This document shows, one piece after another, positions 16,898 to 26,242 of a DNA stretch of 64,000 bases. The translations under genes were made by a program, and so were the position numbers. The stretch comes from Lachnospiraceae bacterium (lineage in GTDB: Bacteria > Bacillota > Clostridia > Lachnospirales > Lachnospiraceae): positions 32,943 to 96,942 of the forward strand of contig SVFH01000011.1 in NCBI GenBank assembly GCA_015056945.1, written 5' to 3'. Position 1 is the stretch's first letter. Every line of letters begins with the position of its first letter. The notes beneath the pieces are model-generated. The model had not been told where the DNA came from. It saw only the letters and a program-made list of their open reading frames with translations, and ran no database searches.

Positions 16898-17680
16898 TTA
16901 CATCATCCCTCCCACAAATGAAACCATTACTCTTTTCATCTGTTCAAAAATCAAATCGGAAACTCGCGGCAACAACCCTATTGTCAAAAATAAAACGGAC
17001 AATCCCGTAAATACTTTCAACTGAATTCCGACCGCAAACATATTCATCTGTGGTGCAACTTTAGCCAATATTCCCAATACTGCATTTAACAACATGATCG
17101 TACAATATACAGGTAATGCAATTCTCATTCCGAGCAACATGAATTCACCCAGATATGTAATCATGGTCTGCAGCAAATGGTCCAGATGAAAGATTACCTC
17201 TCCAACCGGAATCAACTGAAATGTTTCCGTTAATGCACTGACAAAATACCGATACATACCGGAAATAATCAGAAGCAACATAAGCATATTGTGATACAAC
17301 ATACCGGTAATCGTTGTATTCTCTTTTGTTATTGGGTCAAACTGATTTGCCATCGCAAGTCCCATTTCCATATCAACCACATGACCGGAAAACATTACAA
17401 TTCTGCCACACATATCGGTAGCAAAGCCAAGAAGTAATCCAACAGATGCTTCTTTCAAAATCAACGTGGCCATCTCTAAAAATGTGGCATATGCAGGATA
17501 ATTATGCGGCATAGTCGCATAATAAATCAAAAGACTTATAAAAAATCCCATTCCAATTTTAACTCTTGCCGGTACATTTCCTATACTAAAGAAAGGCGCA
17601 ACCATAATAAAACAAGTGATACGCGTCATAATAAGCAGGAAATATTCCAGCTCCTCTATCGGAAAAGACAAATGAATCAT
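16898..17680 (-). CDS. fliR: Flagellar export gate protein FliR
   Basis: FliR is part of the FliP5-FliQ4-FliR1 export gate. The 260-residue protein is highly hydrophobic with about six membrane segments and contains the conserved KIGMGFFISLLIYY and DMEMGLAMANQFDP regions. An AAAGGGG ribosome site precedes the ATG. It ends exactly where flhB begins. Confidence 0.94.
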   Translation of the reverse strand: MIHLSFPIEELEYFLLIMTRITCFIMVAPFFSIGNVPARVKIGMGFFISLLIYYATMPHNYPAYATFLEMATLILKEASVGLLLGFATDMCGRIVMFSGHVVDMEMGLAMANQFDPITKENTTITGMLYHNMLMLLLIISGMYRYFVSALTETFQLIPVGEVIFHLDHLLQTMITYLGEFMLLGMRIALPVYCTIMLLNAVLGILAKVAPQMNMFAVGIQLKVFTGLSVLFLTIGLLPRVSDLIFEQMKRVMVSFVGGMM

Positions 17681-17696
17681 TGTATTTCCCCTTTAA

Positions 17697-17966
17697 CTAA
17701 CGAATATATACACTAAAGTTCGACCACAAATCCGTCATAAAACCGGCCATAGTATCAAGCATCCAATGTCCCAAAAGCATTAACGCAATAAAAATCCCAA
17801 GTATCTTCGGAACAAAAGTCATTGTTTGCTCCTGGATAGAGGTGACAGTCTGAAAAATACTGATTATCAGACCTATAACCAAAGAAACCAACAAAACAGG
17901 GGCTGACACAATGATGATATTAAACAATGCATCTCTTGCTATGGTTACAACATCTGAGACTGACAT
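17697..17966 (-). CDS. fliQ: Flagellar export gate protein FliQ
   Basis: FliQ is the small two-helix subunit of the flagellar export gate. The 89-residue product has two membrane segments (about 15-37 and 50-70) and the conserved TSIQEQTMTFVPKI loop between them. It lies between fliP and fliR in the standard gene order. Confidence 0.95.
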   Translation of the reverse strand: MSVSDVVTIARDALFNIIIVSAPVLLVSLVIGLIISIFQTVTSIQEQTMTFVPKILGIFIALMLLGHWMLDTMAGFMTDLWSNFSVYIR

Positions 17967-17995
17967 CCTCTTTCTCCTTTCTTTGCAAATATCTT

Positions 17996-18835
17996 TTAAT
18001 AAAAGGTTTTGACCAGATTAACAATCACCAAATTCCATCCGTCCGCCAATACAAACAAAAGGATTTTAAACGGCATGGAAATTGTTGTCGGCGGTAACAT
18101 CATCATACCCATACTCATAAGCACGGAAGAAACCACCATATCAATTACAATAAACGGAATATAAATCAAAAATCCGATAATAAATGCAGTTCTTAATTCG
18201 CTTAATATAAAACTCGGAATCAGAACCGAAGTCGGAACTCCCTCCGGAGTACCATCCCATTCCTGTCCGGAAATCTCCATGAATACGGAAACATCTTTAC
18301 TTTGTGTCTGCGCATACATAAACTCCCTCAACGGCTCTATTGCACGTTCAAGTGCAACTTCCTGGGTTATTTCTCCCTTATCAAACGGTTTAATTGCTTC
18401 CTCATTAATCTGTGTAAAAACAGGTGCCATAATGAAAAAGGTGAGAAAAACAGAAATTCCGATCAGCACCTGATTCGGTGGCGCAGACTGCGTACCAAGT
18501 GCAGACCGCGTAAAGTGCATAACGATAATAATCCTGGTAAAAGAAGTTACCATAATCAACATCGCAGGTGCAAATGCAATCAAGGTAATTAATATCAGGA
18601 TTCTTAACGCACCATTTACCTGACCATTTCCGTCATTATATGTAATTTGTAACGTATTCCCTGCATCCGCACCTTCTGTCGTCGCATCAGGAGCTGTAGA
18701 AGACTCCTGTATTTGCGGTGCTTGCGGTACTTCTGTGGCAAAAGCTTCCAAAGGTATGCAAATACAGAATATGCCCACCATGAATAGTAGGCATATACAG
18801 GACACGATTTGTTTTTTGAATCTAATACTCTTCAT
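17996..18835 (-). CDS. fliP: Flagellar export gate protein FliP
   Basis: FliP is the pentameric core of the export gate. The 279-residue protein has an N-terminal signal-type hydrophobic segment ending near FATEV, a Gln/Ser/Thr-rich linker (about 36-80), and then the FliP core with MLIMVTSFTRIIIVMHFTR and the conserved IPSFILSELRTAF and DMVVSSVLMSMGMMMLPP blocks. It follows fliO by 11 bases. Confidence 0.95.
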   Translation of the reverse strand: MKSIRFKKQIVSCICLLFMVGIFCICIPLEAFATEVPQAPQIQESSTAPDATTEGADAGNTLQITYNDGNGQVNGALRILILITLIAFAPAMLIMVTSFTRIIIVMHFTRSALGTQSAPPNQVLIGISVFLTFFIMAPVFTQINEEAIKPFDKGEITQEVALERAIEPLREFMYAQTQSKDVSVFMEISGQEWDGTPEGVPTSVLIPSFILSELRTAFIIGFLIYIPFIVIDMVVSSVLMSMGMMMLPPTTISMPFKILLFVLADGWNLVIVNLVKTFY

Positions 18836-18846
18836 ATTGAAATCGC

Positions 18847-19218
18847 CTATTTCTTAAATTTAAAATTTTTCGCATTTTCAAGAATCTTTTTAAAATCCTC
18901 ACCGGGTGTAGTTTGCATAACCTCCTGTAAAGTCAATTCATCTTCCTTGAGTTCTCCAAGCAAAGTGATTTCATCCTTTCCAATGGCAATCGCAAACAGA
19001 CGCTCACCAATGCGAACTATCTGAATATACTTATTTGCTGTAATCTTAAAAGTTTCAACAACGGAAATATTTGACGAATACATCTTCCCCTTCTGATAAG
19101 ACGCAATCCATCTGGTCGAAAAATATGTCAAAAGCAATACGCCGATAAAAATCAGCAACACAGTAAAAAATTGCGCAATTCCATTCATTCCCGTCGTAGA
19201 GTTCAAAGCTAAAAGCAT
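18847..19218 (-). CDS. fliO: Flagellar biosynthesis protein FliO
   Basis: FliO is a small membrane chaperone for FliP complex assembly. The 123-residue product has one membrane segment (about 15-37) and a cytoplasmic domain containing VVETFKITANKYIQIVRIGER and AIGKDEITLLGEL, the usual FliO pattern. I place the start at the ATG at 19218, one base after the cheY stop codon; a TTG four codons earlier is less likely. Confidence 0.85.
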   Translation of the reverse strand: MLLALNSTTGMNGIAQFFTVLLIFIGVLLLTYFSTRWIASYQKGKMYSSNISVVETFKITANKYIQIVRIGERLFAIAIGKDEITLLGELKEDELTLQEVMQTTPGEDFKKILENAKNFKFKK

Positions 19219-19219
19219 A

Positions 19220-19582
19220 CTATCCAACAACCTTCTTTACTGCCTCAATAACACGGTCTGCCTGAAAAGGTTTCACGATGAAATCTTTCGCACCTGCCTG
19301 AATGGATTCAATAACCATTGCCTGCTGTCCCATTGCAGAACACATGATAACCTGTGCCTTAGGATCAATTGCCTTAATTTCCTTTAATGCCTGAATACCA
19401 TCCTTCTCCGGCATAGTAATATCCATCAATACCAAATCCGGCTTAACTTCATTGTACTTTTCAATTGCTTTTACACCATTCTCAGCTTCTCCGGCAACAG
19501 TATAACCATTTTTCGAAAGAATGTCTTTGATCATCATTCGCATAAAAGCAGCGTCATCAACGATTAAAATATTTTTACCCAT
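19220..19582 (-). CDS. cheY: Chemotaxis response regulator CheY
   Basis: CheY carries the phosphoryl signal from CheA to the motor switch. The 120-residue protein is a single receiver domain with acidic pocket D9-D10, phospho-acceptor D54 in VLMDITMP, S82 in MCSAMG and K104 in IVKPF. It lies between fliY and fliO, as in Bacillus subtilis. Confidence 0.95.
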   Translation of the reverse strand: MGKNILIVDDAAFMRMMIKDILSKNGYTVAGEAENGVKAIEKYNEVKPDLVLMDITMPEKDGIQALKEIKAIDPKAQVIMCSAMGQQAMVIESIQAGAKDFIVKPFQADRVIEAVKKVVG

Positions 19583-19602
19583 ACTCTGTTCTCCATTTCA
19601 GA

Positions 19603-20748
19603 TTATTTAATAATTTCCGTTACACGGACACCAAAGCTTTCTTCAATAACTACAACTTCACCTTTGGCAACAAATTTACCATTTACAAGTACATCAATCG
19701 GTTCTCCTGCAATCTTATCGAGTTCGATGATTGTTCCAGGTGCAAAATCAAGAATACTTGAAATAGATTTTTTTGTTCTGCCAAGTTCAACTGTTACTTC
19801 CAGCGGTACATCCATAATCAGCCCCATATTTTCCTGTGCTGCCTGAGGCATGGAATAGCTTGTAAACGTTTGGAACTGTGCCGGCTGAACATTTACATTT
19901 TGCATAGGCGCCATTGTCATCTGGGGCGGTGCCTGATACATCGGCTGCGGTACCGGTTGTGGTATCGGCTGCGGTGTGGGTTGCGGCATCGGCTGTGGTA
20001 CCGGTTGTGGTGCCGGTTGCGGTGCAACCGGTTCTGCCGGAACACGCTCCGCAGATTTGGATCCAACAAAAGTATCATAAATTGTTTTCGCAAATTCAAT
20101 CGGATACAGCTGTAAAATCGTACTGTCAACCAAATCATCTATTTGCATTCTGAATGCTATTTTCACAAACTTTCCGCTTAAAAAGGTTGCTATATTCTCA
20201 CCACTTTCAAGAGAATGCAAATCAATATGGCTGGCCTGTGGCGGGCTGATGTCAATCATAACCCCTAACATCGTAGAAAGAGAAGTTGCTGATGAACCCA
20301 TCATCTGATTCATTGCTTCGGATATCGCTGAAAGTTGAAGTTCTCCAAGTTCAACATCCGTATTACTTCCGTCACCACCCATCATAAGGTCTGTAATAAC
20401 CTTAACATCATGTTCTTTCAAAATAAGGATATTAGAACCATCAAGTCCTGAAGTATACTTAATCTGAATAAATACACACGGTTTTTCATAGTCCTCTATT
20501 ACTGTGTTCCAATCAACCAATGATACAACAGGTGTTGTAATATTCACCTTGCGATTCACAAGAGAATACAGTGTGGTTGCAGAAGTACCCATACTAATAT
20601 TAGCTACTTCACCAATCGCATCTTTCTCAACATCTGATAAAAGCTCGTCATCCGAAACATCAGCTTCCTGTATAGGTTCAGACGAATCCGGCAGGTCGAT
20701 TCCATTTAATAACGCATTGATTTCATCTTGAGACAGAATTCCATCCAC
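19603..20748 (-). CDS. fliY: Flagellar switch and CheY-P phosphatase FliY (FliN domain)
   Basis: FliY is the Gram-positive switch protein that joins a CheC-type phosphatase to a FliN C-ring domain. The 381-residue protein starts with a CheY-binding-like segment DGILSQDEINALLNG, then has two phosphatase half-sites (AIGEVANISMG and AISEAMNQMMG), a linker of about 70 residues dominated by P-Q-P-x repeats (about 220-300), and a FliN/SpoA domain at the C-terminus (LDVPLEVTVELGRTKKSI style). The start is GTG with GGAGGAG upstream. It follows fliM by 3 bases. Confidence 0.94.
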   Translation of the reverse strand: MDGILSQDEINALLNGIDLPDSSEPIQEADVSDDELLSDVEKDAIGEVANISMGTSATTLYSLVNRKVNITTPVVSLVDWNTVIEDYEKPCVFIQIKYTSGLDGSNILILKEHDVKVITDLMMGGDGSNTDVELGELQLSAISEAMNQMMGSSATSLSTMLGVMIDISPPQASHIDLHSLESGENIATFLSGKFVKIAFRMQIDDLVDSTILQLYPIEFAKTIYDTFVGSKSAERVPAEPVAPQPAPQPVPQPMPQPTPQPIPQPVPQPMYQAPPQMTMAPMQNVNVQPAQFQTFTSYSMPQAAQENMGLIMDVPLEVTVELGRTKKSISSILDFAPGTIIELDKIAGEPIDVLVNGKFVAKGEVVVIEESFGVRVTEIIK

Positions 20749-20751
20749 CGT

Positions 20752-21735
20752 TTACTCCTCCTCTCTGATTACCGATGTAACTTTCAGGGCATAATGTGAA
20801 TTGCTCTCTCCGGCTACAGCAGTAAATTTCTTTATATTTCCAACATAAACATCAAGAGAACTGTCTACATCCGTATCCAGTCGGATGATATCACCAACCT
20901 GCAAGCCGGCGAAATCGTTTACCGTAACATAGCTGCGACCTAAAAGCGCCTTTACAGGCACATCTACACGCTTTAACATGCTCTCCAGATATTCGTTGTA
21001 AACTTCATCCGAATAGTGTGTCATTGTAGAGAACCAGAACTTGGTATTCAAATTATCTACAATCGGTTCTAACGTAATATAGGGAAGTGAAATATTCATA
21101 AATCCTTCCACATCACCAATTTTTACACTTAGTGTAACAATCGCAATCATTTCATTTGGTGCAATAATCTGTGCAAACTGTGGATTTGTTTCAATTCTCT
21201 CCAACATTGGATTAATCTCAACAACATTCTTCCACGGTTCACGCAACAGCTGCATACAAATAACAATCACTTTATCTAAAATAGACAATTCAATTTCTGA
21301 AAAATCCCTGACTTTATCAAGAGTTGTTCCCTTCCCCCCAAGCATTCTGTCAACAATTGCATAACCGAGATTTTCGGTCATTTCAATAATAATATCGCCT
21401 GAAAGAGGTCTGAAATTGACAATCGCAAGAATAACGGGATTGGACAACGCATTCGAAAACTCCGAAAAAGTAACCGTTTCCGAACTCGCAACATTTACCT
21501 GAACGTTTTTTCTCAAGTAAACCGGAAGATTTGTTGATAACAATCTTCCGTAGTGTTCAAAAATAAGCTCCAATGTTCTGAGGTGCTCTTTGGAAAACTT
21601 TGCCGGACGTTTGAAATCATAATTCTTCACCTGGACTTCATTCGATTGTTCTTTGATTTCTTCAACATCTATCTCGCCACTGTTTAATGCCTTCAATAGG
21701 TTGTCTATCTCATTTTGTGATAGTACTTCGCCCAC
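20752..21735 (-). CDS. fliM: Flagellar motor switch protein FliM
   Basis: FliM binds CheY-P and forms the middle of the C-ring. The 327-residue product begins with the CheY-binding peptide VLSQNEIDNLLKALNSGE and has the FliM core and a C-terminal SpoA domain. The start is the GTG at 21735, which has AGGAGG eight bases upstream; the upstream in-frame extension overlaps fliL and was rejected. Confidence 0.95.
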   Translation of the reverse strand: MGEVLSQNEIDNLLKALNSGEIDVEEIKEQSNEVQVKNYDFKRPAKFSKEHLRTLELIFEHYGRLLSTNLPVYLRKNVQVNVASSETVTFSEFSNALSNPVILAIVNFRPLSGDIIIEMTENLGYAIVDRMLGGKGTTLDKVRDFSEIELSILDKVIVICMQLLREPWKNVVEINPMLERIETNPQFAQIIAPNEMIAIVTLSVKIGDVEGFMNISLPYITLEPIVDNLNTKFWFSTMTHYSDEVYNEYLESMLKRVDVPVKALLGRSYVTVNDFAGLQVGDIIRLDTDVDSSLDVYVGNIKKFTAVAGESNSHYALKVTSVIREEE

Positions 21736-21751
21736 GAAGTTCACCTCCTGC

Positions 21752-22267
21752 TTACTGGAATTTAATATCGCTGAACGATACTTCAAAAATAAAATCCGAT
21801 CCCTGATACTTATCCTGTACTCTGGCAAGAATGTCATTGGCAATTTCTTCCTGACTTGCTCTTGCCTCGGTAATCGTATATTCGCGGAATACTTCTACAA
21901 TAATACTGCGGAAAATCAATTCATTGGTTCCGATAGTCTCACCATATTTTTTGTAATCTTTATGCTTCGTGTCCATTGAAAAACAAACAGAAACCATACA
22001 AAAATGTGAAGTGCCGTCCGCATCACTTTTTAATTCGACAGTCATGCTTTCGGGAATAGAGTACATCGCAATCTCTTCAATCGGAATCTCTTTATGCTCG
22101 GAATCACCTGCCGCATCGAGCTTAACTGCAAGAATATCTGCAACACTACCGATAATTTTACCGGTTTCCCGATTCGTCGTCACTACGCTGAACATGGTTA
22201 CAGCACTTAAAACAATATTAATCAATGTACATCCCAAAATCAAAATCGATAAAAAATTCTTTTTCAT
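21752..22267 (-). CDS. fliL: Flagellar basal body-associated protein FliL
   Basis: FliL is a single-pass membrane protein that surrounds and supports the stators. The 171-residue protein has one N-terminal membrane segment (about 5-27) and a periplasmic-type domain containing FCMVSVCFSMD and a C-terminal VQDKYQGSDFIFEVSF region. The ATG at 22267 has GGAGGGG four bases before it. Confidence 0.9.
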   Translation of the reverse strand: MKKNFLSILILGCTLINIVLSAVTMFSVVTTNRETGKIIGSVADILAVKLDAAGDSEHKEIPIEEIAMYSIPESMTVELKSDADGTSHFCMVSVCFSMDTKHKDYKKYGETIGTNELIFRSIIVEVFREYTITEARASQEEIANDILARVQDKYQGSDFIFEVSFSDIKFQ

Positions 22268-22291
22268 TTGCCCCTCCAATCACTCTGCCCA

Positions 22292-23092
22292 TTATTTATA
22301 TGTGCTCAGGGTATTATAAATTTTTATTTCAACACGACGATTCAGTGCTCTTCCTTCCGGGGTGGAATTATCTGCAATCGGAACATATTCGCCGCGTCCT
22401 GAATGTTTAATCATGACAGGATCAATTGTTGTATGTTCCATAAGATAACGAAATACAGAAATCGCACGTGCACTGCTCAACTCATCATTATCGGAATATT
22501 TATATCCGTTCATCGGAACATTATCGGTATGGCCTTCCACTTCAATAATACCTTCTGCATATCGCTCCAGAACCCTTGCAATCTGTTCCATCATCACATT
22601 GGAATCATCTTTCAAATCAGCATCTCCGGAATCAAATAGCAACGCACCGTTCATGGTAAGCTGTACATACTGGGAGTTGAAATTCACACCGATAAGTTCT
22701 TGCATTCCGCTCTCCTGTAAGGCTTCTTCAATCTTCTCTGCAAGTTCTTCGGATTCTGCAAGTTTCTGTTCTTCAAACTCCTTCAATGCATCAGGAACAA
22801 TATCTTCGCTCTCAGCATCTTTACCTGTACTATTTATATAATTATCCAATTCGTTCAACTGGCTGACACCATTGCTAATCATCATGTCATCACCAATTGC
22901 TTTTCCTCCTGATGAAAAAATACTAAACGTCTCCGAAAAAGATGCGGCAATCAACTCAAATTTCTGTGCATCCACCGTCGACATGGAAAACAAAAGTACG
23001 AAAAAGCAAAGTAACAAGTTCATAAGATCACTAAACGTTGCCATCCATGCCGGTGCACCCGGTTTCGGAGCCTCCGGTTTTCTTTTTGCCAT
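22292..23092 (-). CDS. motB: Flagellar stator protein MotB
   Basis: MotB anchors the stator to peptidoglycan. The 266-residue protein has PAWMATFSDLMNLLLCFFVLL, which holds the proton-binding Asp (FSDLMNLLL), one membrane segment, a plug/linker region and a C-terminal OmpA-like peptidoglycan-binding domain with IIEVEGHTDNVPM and ARAISVFRYLME, ending in GRALNRRVEI. The start at 23092 has GGAGGAG upstream. The gene follows motA by one base. Confidence 0.95.
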   Translation of the reverse strand: MAKRKPEAPKPGAPAWMATFSDLMNLLLCFFVLLFSMSTVDAQKFELIAASFSETFSIFSSGGKAIGDDMMISNGVSQLNELDNYINSTGKDAESEDIVPDALKEFEEQKLAESEELAEKIEEALQESGMQELIGVNFNSQYVQLTMNGALLFDSGDADLKDDSNVMMEQIARVLERYAEGIIEVEGHTDNVPMNGYKYSDNDELSSARAISVFRYLMEHTTIDPVMIKHSGRGEYVPIADNSTPEGRALNRRVEIKIYNTLSTYK

Positions 23093-23093
23093 T

Positions 23094-23885
23094 TTACTCT
23101 CCTCCATCTTGAGGTGCTGCAACAACTCTATCAACAGGTGAAAGGAATGATTTCAGTTTTTCTTCAATAACACGCGGATTTTCACCTGCCTGAATGGAAA
23201 GAAGTCCCTCAATCATAATTTCCTTCATCATAATCTCACTTTGGCTGTTTGCAGTCAGTTTACCTGCCGTAGGAGCACAAATCCAATTGGCAAGAACCGA
23301 ACCATATAAAGTTGTAATCAAGGCAACACTCATTGCCGGCCCGATGGCAGAAGCATCAGCCATATTCTGTAACATAAGAATAAGACCTATCAAGGTACCA
23401 ATCATACCCCATGCAGGTCCCATAGACCCCAAATCCTGCCAAAAAGTTATTTTTGTCTTATGTCTTGCTTCCGTACTAATCAATTCTGTTTCCATGATAG
23501 CACGCACAAGCTCCGGATCTGTTCCGTCAACTATTAATAAAATACCTTTTTTCAAAAAATCATCATCCAGTTCACTGGCCACTTCTTCAAGCGCAAGCAA
23601 CCCTTCTTTACGGGCAACATTAGATAATTCAATAATCTTTCCAATCATTCCCGGAACATCAAGACTGGGAACTTTGAATATCAAAAAGAAGCTCTTTACC
23701 CCTGCAAAAAAATCTTTCATGGAATAAGAAGCCAATGTTGAAAATATTGCGCCACCAAAAGTAATCAATACAGATTTAAAGTCCCAAAAGAACCTGATTC
23801 CGGCAATACCGTCATCACCTGTAACGATACCCATAACCATCATTGCAAAAGCAACCAAAAGACCGATAATTGAAGCAAAATCCAC
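23094..23885 (-). CDS. motA: Flagellar stator protein MotA
   Basis: MotA is the ion-channel subunit that generates torque. The 263-residue protein has four membrane segments, the cytoplasmic loop with charged residues, and the conserved GPAWGMIGTLIGLILMLQNM and LITTLYGSVLANWI segments. The start codon is GTG at 23885. It forms a pair with motB. Confidence 0.95.
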   Translation of the reverse strand: MDFASIIGLLVAFAMMVMGIVTGDDGIAGIRFFWDFKSVLITFGGAIFSTLASYSMKDFFAGVKSFFLIFKVPSLDVPGMIGKIIELSNVARKEGLLALEEVASELDDDFLKKGILLIVDGTDPELVRAIMETELISTEARHKTKITFWQDLGSMGPAWGMIGTLIGLILMLQNMADASAIGPAMSVALITTLYGSVLANWICAPTAGKLTANSQSEIMMKEIMIEGLLSIQAGENPRVIEEKLKSFLSPVDRVVAAPQDGGE

Positions 23886-23908
23886 TGTTGTTCACCACTC
23901 TTTTCGCA

Positions 23909-24094
23909 TTATTTTGCAAAAATATCCTTTCTATAAGATTTTACTAAATTTTTCACCTCTTGTCTACCTTCTTTTACAATAATCTTCTTTCCCGAATTCA
24001 TTGTAATTACAGTATCAGGAGTTTCCTCAACTGTCTCAATCCAGTCGCTATTCAGCAAAACAATTTCCCCGTTCAAACGTGTCACTTCAATCAT
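23909..24094 (-). CDS. flbD: Small flagellar protein FlbD
   Basis: A 61-residue protein of the short FlbD family (MIEVTRLNGEIVLLNSDWIE, then ETPDTVITMNSGKKIIVKE), typically found between flgE and motA in Firmicutes and spirochaetes. Its biochemical role is unknown. GAGGTG lies five bases from the ATG. A terminator-like hairpin lies upstream of it. Confidence 0.9.
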   Translation of the reverse strand: MIEVTRLNGEIVLLNSDWIETVEETPDTVITMNSGKKIIVKEGRQEVKNLVKSYRKDIFAK

Positions 24095-24138
24095 AATTCA
24101 CCTCAGATTTTACCCATCTTCATTATCTCTAATTGAAC

Positions 24139-24170
24139 AAAAAGGGACCGTTTTTTATCAGTCCCTTTTT
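24139..24170 (-). terminator. Terminator between flgE and flbD
   Basis: AAAAAGGGAC and GTCCCTTTTT form a 10-bp stem with a 12-base loop, with T runs on both strands. It lies in the 111-base gap between flgE and flbD, within the cluster, and may attenuate transcription into motA-motB and later genes. Confidence 0.7.
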
Positions 24171-24205
24171 ATTCATCTATCCCCTTATACCAATCCCCTC
24201 AAAAA

Positions 24206-26167
24206 TTATCTCTTTAAGTTAACCAATTCTTCCAGCAACGTATCGGAAACAGTAATAATACGGCTGTTTGCCTGGAAACCACGCTGTGTAGTAATCATTT
24301 CCGTAAACTCTGCAGAAAGATCTACGTTACTCATTTCGAGAACACCGGTCGACATATATCCGCCGCCTGACGTAACATCTACACCAACACCATCAAACTC
24401 ACCCGAGTTTAAGGTTGCGCTGTATAGATTATCGCCTTCCTTCTGCAAACCGGATGCATTTGAGAAAGATGCAACTGCAATCTGTCCGAGAAGTCTAGTC
24501 TGTCCATTATCATATGAAGCATAAATCATACCATTATTCTGAATGGATACACCGGACAACTCGCCAAGCTTACGACCGGAGCCCAAACCTTCTTTATCAC
24601 CGGAAACCATTGTAATGGTTGATGTTTTATTGTTGTTATACATGGAAGATGCGGTAAAATCAATGCTTACATCTTCAAAATGTGTAAGATCAACCGCATT
24701 ACCAAGCAAATCTGTTGCTCTTTCAGCAAAATCAAGTGTAACGGCATCCGCTCCATCAATTGATTTGAATTCGCCTGTTGCAGTATCATATATCAAAGTG
24801 TTACCTGATAAAATCGTCGTTGACGTAACCTGTGCCTGTCCATCCGGTGCTACCATAAATGTATATGTGGTATTCGGATTGGAAGTATCCACGCCGTACG
24901 CTTCTTCCTGTGTGATTTCCTTCGTGAAATTCACTCCGTCATACTGTGTTGCTGCCTCACAGGTAAAGGTCTGTTCAAACGTAAATGTCACATTTCCGTC
25001 CGGATCCATTGTTGCATCAAAATTGGTAAGACCTGTTTTATTTAACACAGTTGCCCAGTCAGCATCCGTATCGGATGTCAATTCATACTGTGTTGTTCCG
25101 TCTGTATAGTAGTAATAATTTCCCTTATTCGGGTCCGTTACATAAATCAGTCCGAATGCTTCTTCCAAGTCATCTCGGTCAATGGTTCCCGTACCTTCAG
25201 TAAGCACTGTACTTCCTGCCGCAAAATCCTGAGGACCTACACTTTCATGCACCCGATATGTAATACCGCTTACGCGATTTGCGTCATAATCGGAGAAAGT
25301 TTCCGAAAGACTGGATTTTCTATAATATTTCTGTGTTGACTGATCATAGGTCACATCATCAAGCAACTGTGCTAAAAAAGTTTCCTCCATAACACGCTCT
25401 GTACCAAATGTCGCAATATCATTGATGGAACCAACATTATATACATCCTTTAATGATTCATTATTTGCATTCAAAATATCTGTCATCTCAACATTATACT
25501 GTCCCTCTGTATCAGATGCTTTGATTGCAAACTTAACAGTATATGCATATCCCAAACCATCATAAATACTTACACTGATAACTCTACCTGAGGATGAAGC
25601 TGCATTCGTATCATTTTTATCAAGGATACCGGACACATACGCCTTTGTTGTTGCCTCAGGAGGATATGTAAGATTTTCCGGGCTCATAATTCGAAGCGGT
25701 TCTACTATATCCTGTTTGATTTTCATGGTCTCAGGGTCAACACCCCAGCCCATTACGTTATATCCGTTTGCAGTCATGGCAAGGTTACCTGCTGCATCTA
25801 CATAAAAGGAACCGTCTCTTGTAAAAAAGTTATTTGCTCCGTCACTAACGATAAAGAACGAATCGCCCGTAATTCTGATATCAAAAGGGTTTCCTGTTGT
25901 CTGTGTTGCGCCTTCGGTTGTAATTGCTGTTGAAATCGCACCGCTTGTCACACCGAGACCAATCTGTTTCGCATTTACACCGGCTGTTCCTGTTGTCGGG
26001 TTCGGTCCTGACGCACTCTGCGTTGTCTGGTACATCAATTCACCAAAAGTAATTGACTGTGATTTGTAAGCGGTCGTATTTACGTTCGCAATATTGTTAC
26101 CTATTACATCCATCTTAATCTGATGTGTTTTCAGACCTGCCACACCAGAATACAATGCTCTCATCAT
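24206..26167 (-). CDS. flgE: Flagellar hook protein FlgE
   Basis: FlgE builds the hook. The 653-residue protein has the FlgE N-terminus RALYSGVAGLKTHQIKMDVI with the family motif NNIANVNT, a DSFFIVSDGANNFFTRDGSF D0/D1 segment, a large variable middle domain, and the C-terminal helix with NVDLSAEFTEMITTQRGFQA. The length exceeds the typical 400-450 residues, because of extra middle-domain material. GGAGG lies 9 bases upstream of the ATG. Confidence 0.95.
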   Translation of the reverse strand: MMRALYSGVAGLKTHQIKMDVIGNNIANVNTTAYKSQSITFGELMYQTTQSASGPNPTTGTAGVNAKQIGLGVTSGAISTAITTEGATQTTGNPFDIRITGDSFFIVSDGANNFFTRDGSFYVDAAGNLAMTANGYNVMGWGVDPETMKIKQDIVEPLRIMSPENLTYPPEATTKAYVSGILDKNDTNAASSSGRVISVSIYDGLGYAYTVKFAIKASDTEGQYNVEMTDILNANNESLKDVYNVGSINDIATFGTERVMEETFLAQLLDDVTYDQSTQKYYRKSSLSETFSDYDANRVSGITYRVHESVGPQDFAAGSTVLTEGTGTIDRDDLEEAFGLIYVTDPNKGNYYYYTDGTTQYELTSDTDADWATVLNKTGLTNFDATMDPDGNVTFTFEQTFTCEAATQYDGVNFTKEITQEEAYGVDTSNPNTTYTFMVAPDGQAQVTSTTILSGNTLIYDTATGEFKSIDGADAVTLDFAERATDLLGNAVDLTHFEDVSIDFTASSMYNNNKTSTITMVSGDKEGLGSGRKLGELSGVSIQNNGMIYASYDNGQTRLLGQIAVASFSNASGLQKEGDNLYSATLNSGEFDGVGVDVTSGGGYMSTGVLEMSNVDLSAEFTEMITTQRGFQANSRIITVSDTLLEELVNLKR

Positions 26168-26242
26168 AATATTTGACCTCCTATTTTCCTGACGGCCATT
26201 TCTTCTGTCATTCAGAAATGCCAGCTTCCTGTCAAGGTCCAG

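Noticed and set aside
23194..23727. A 177-residue plus-strand frame opposite motA
   Set aside because: It is antisense to motA and has the Ile/Ser-rich look of a reverse-complemented membrane protein.
24543..25109. A 188-residue plus-strand frame opposite flgE
   Set aside because: It is the complement of a well-supported hook gene, with no ribosome site or recognisable domain.
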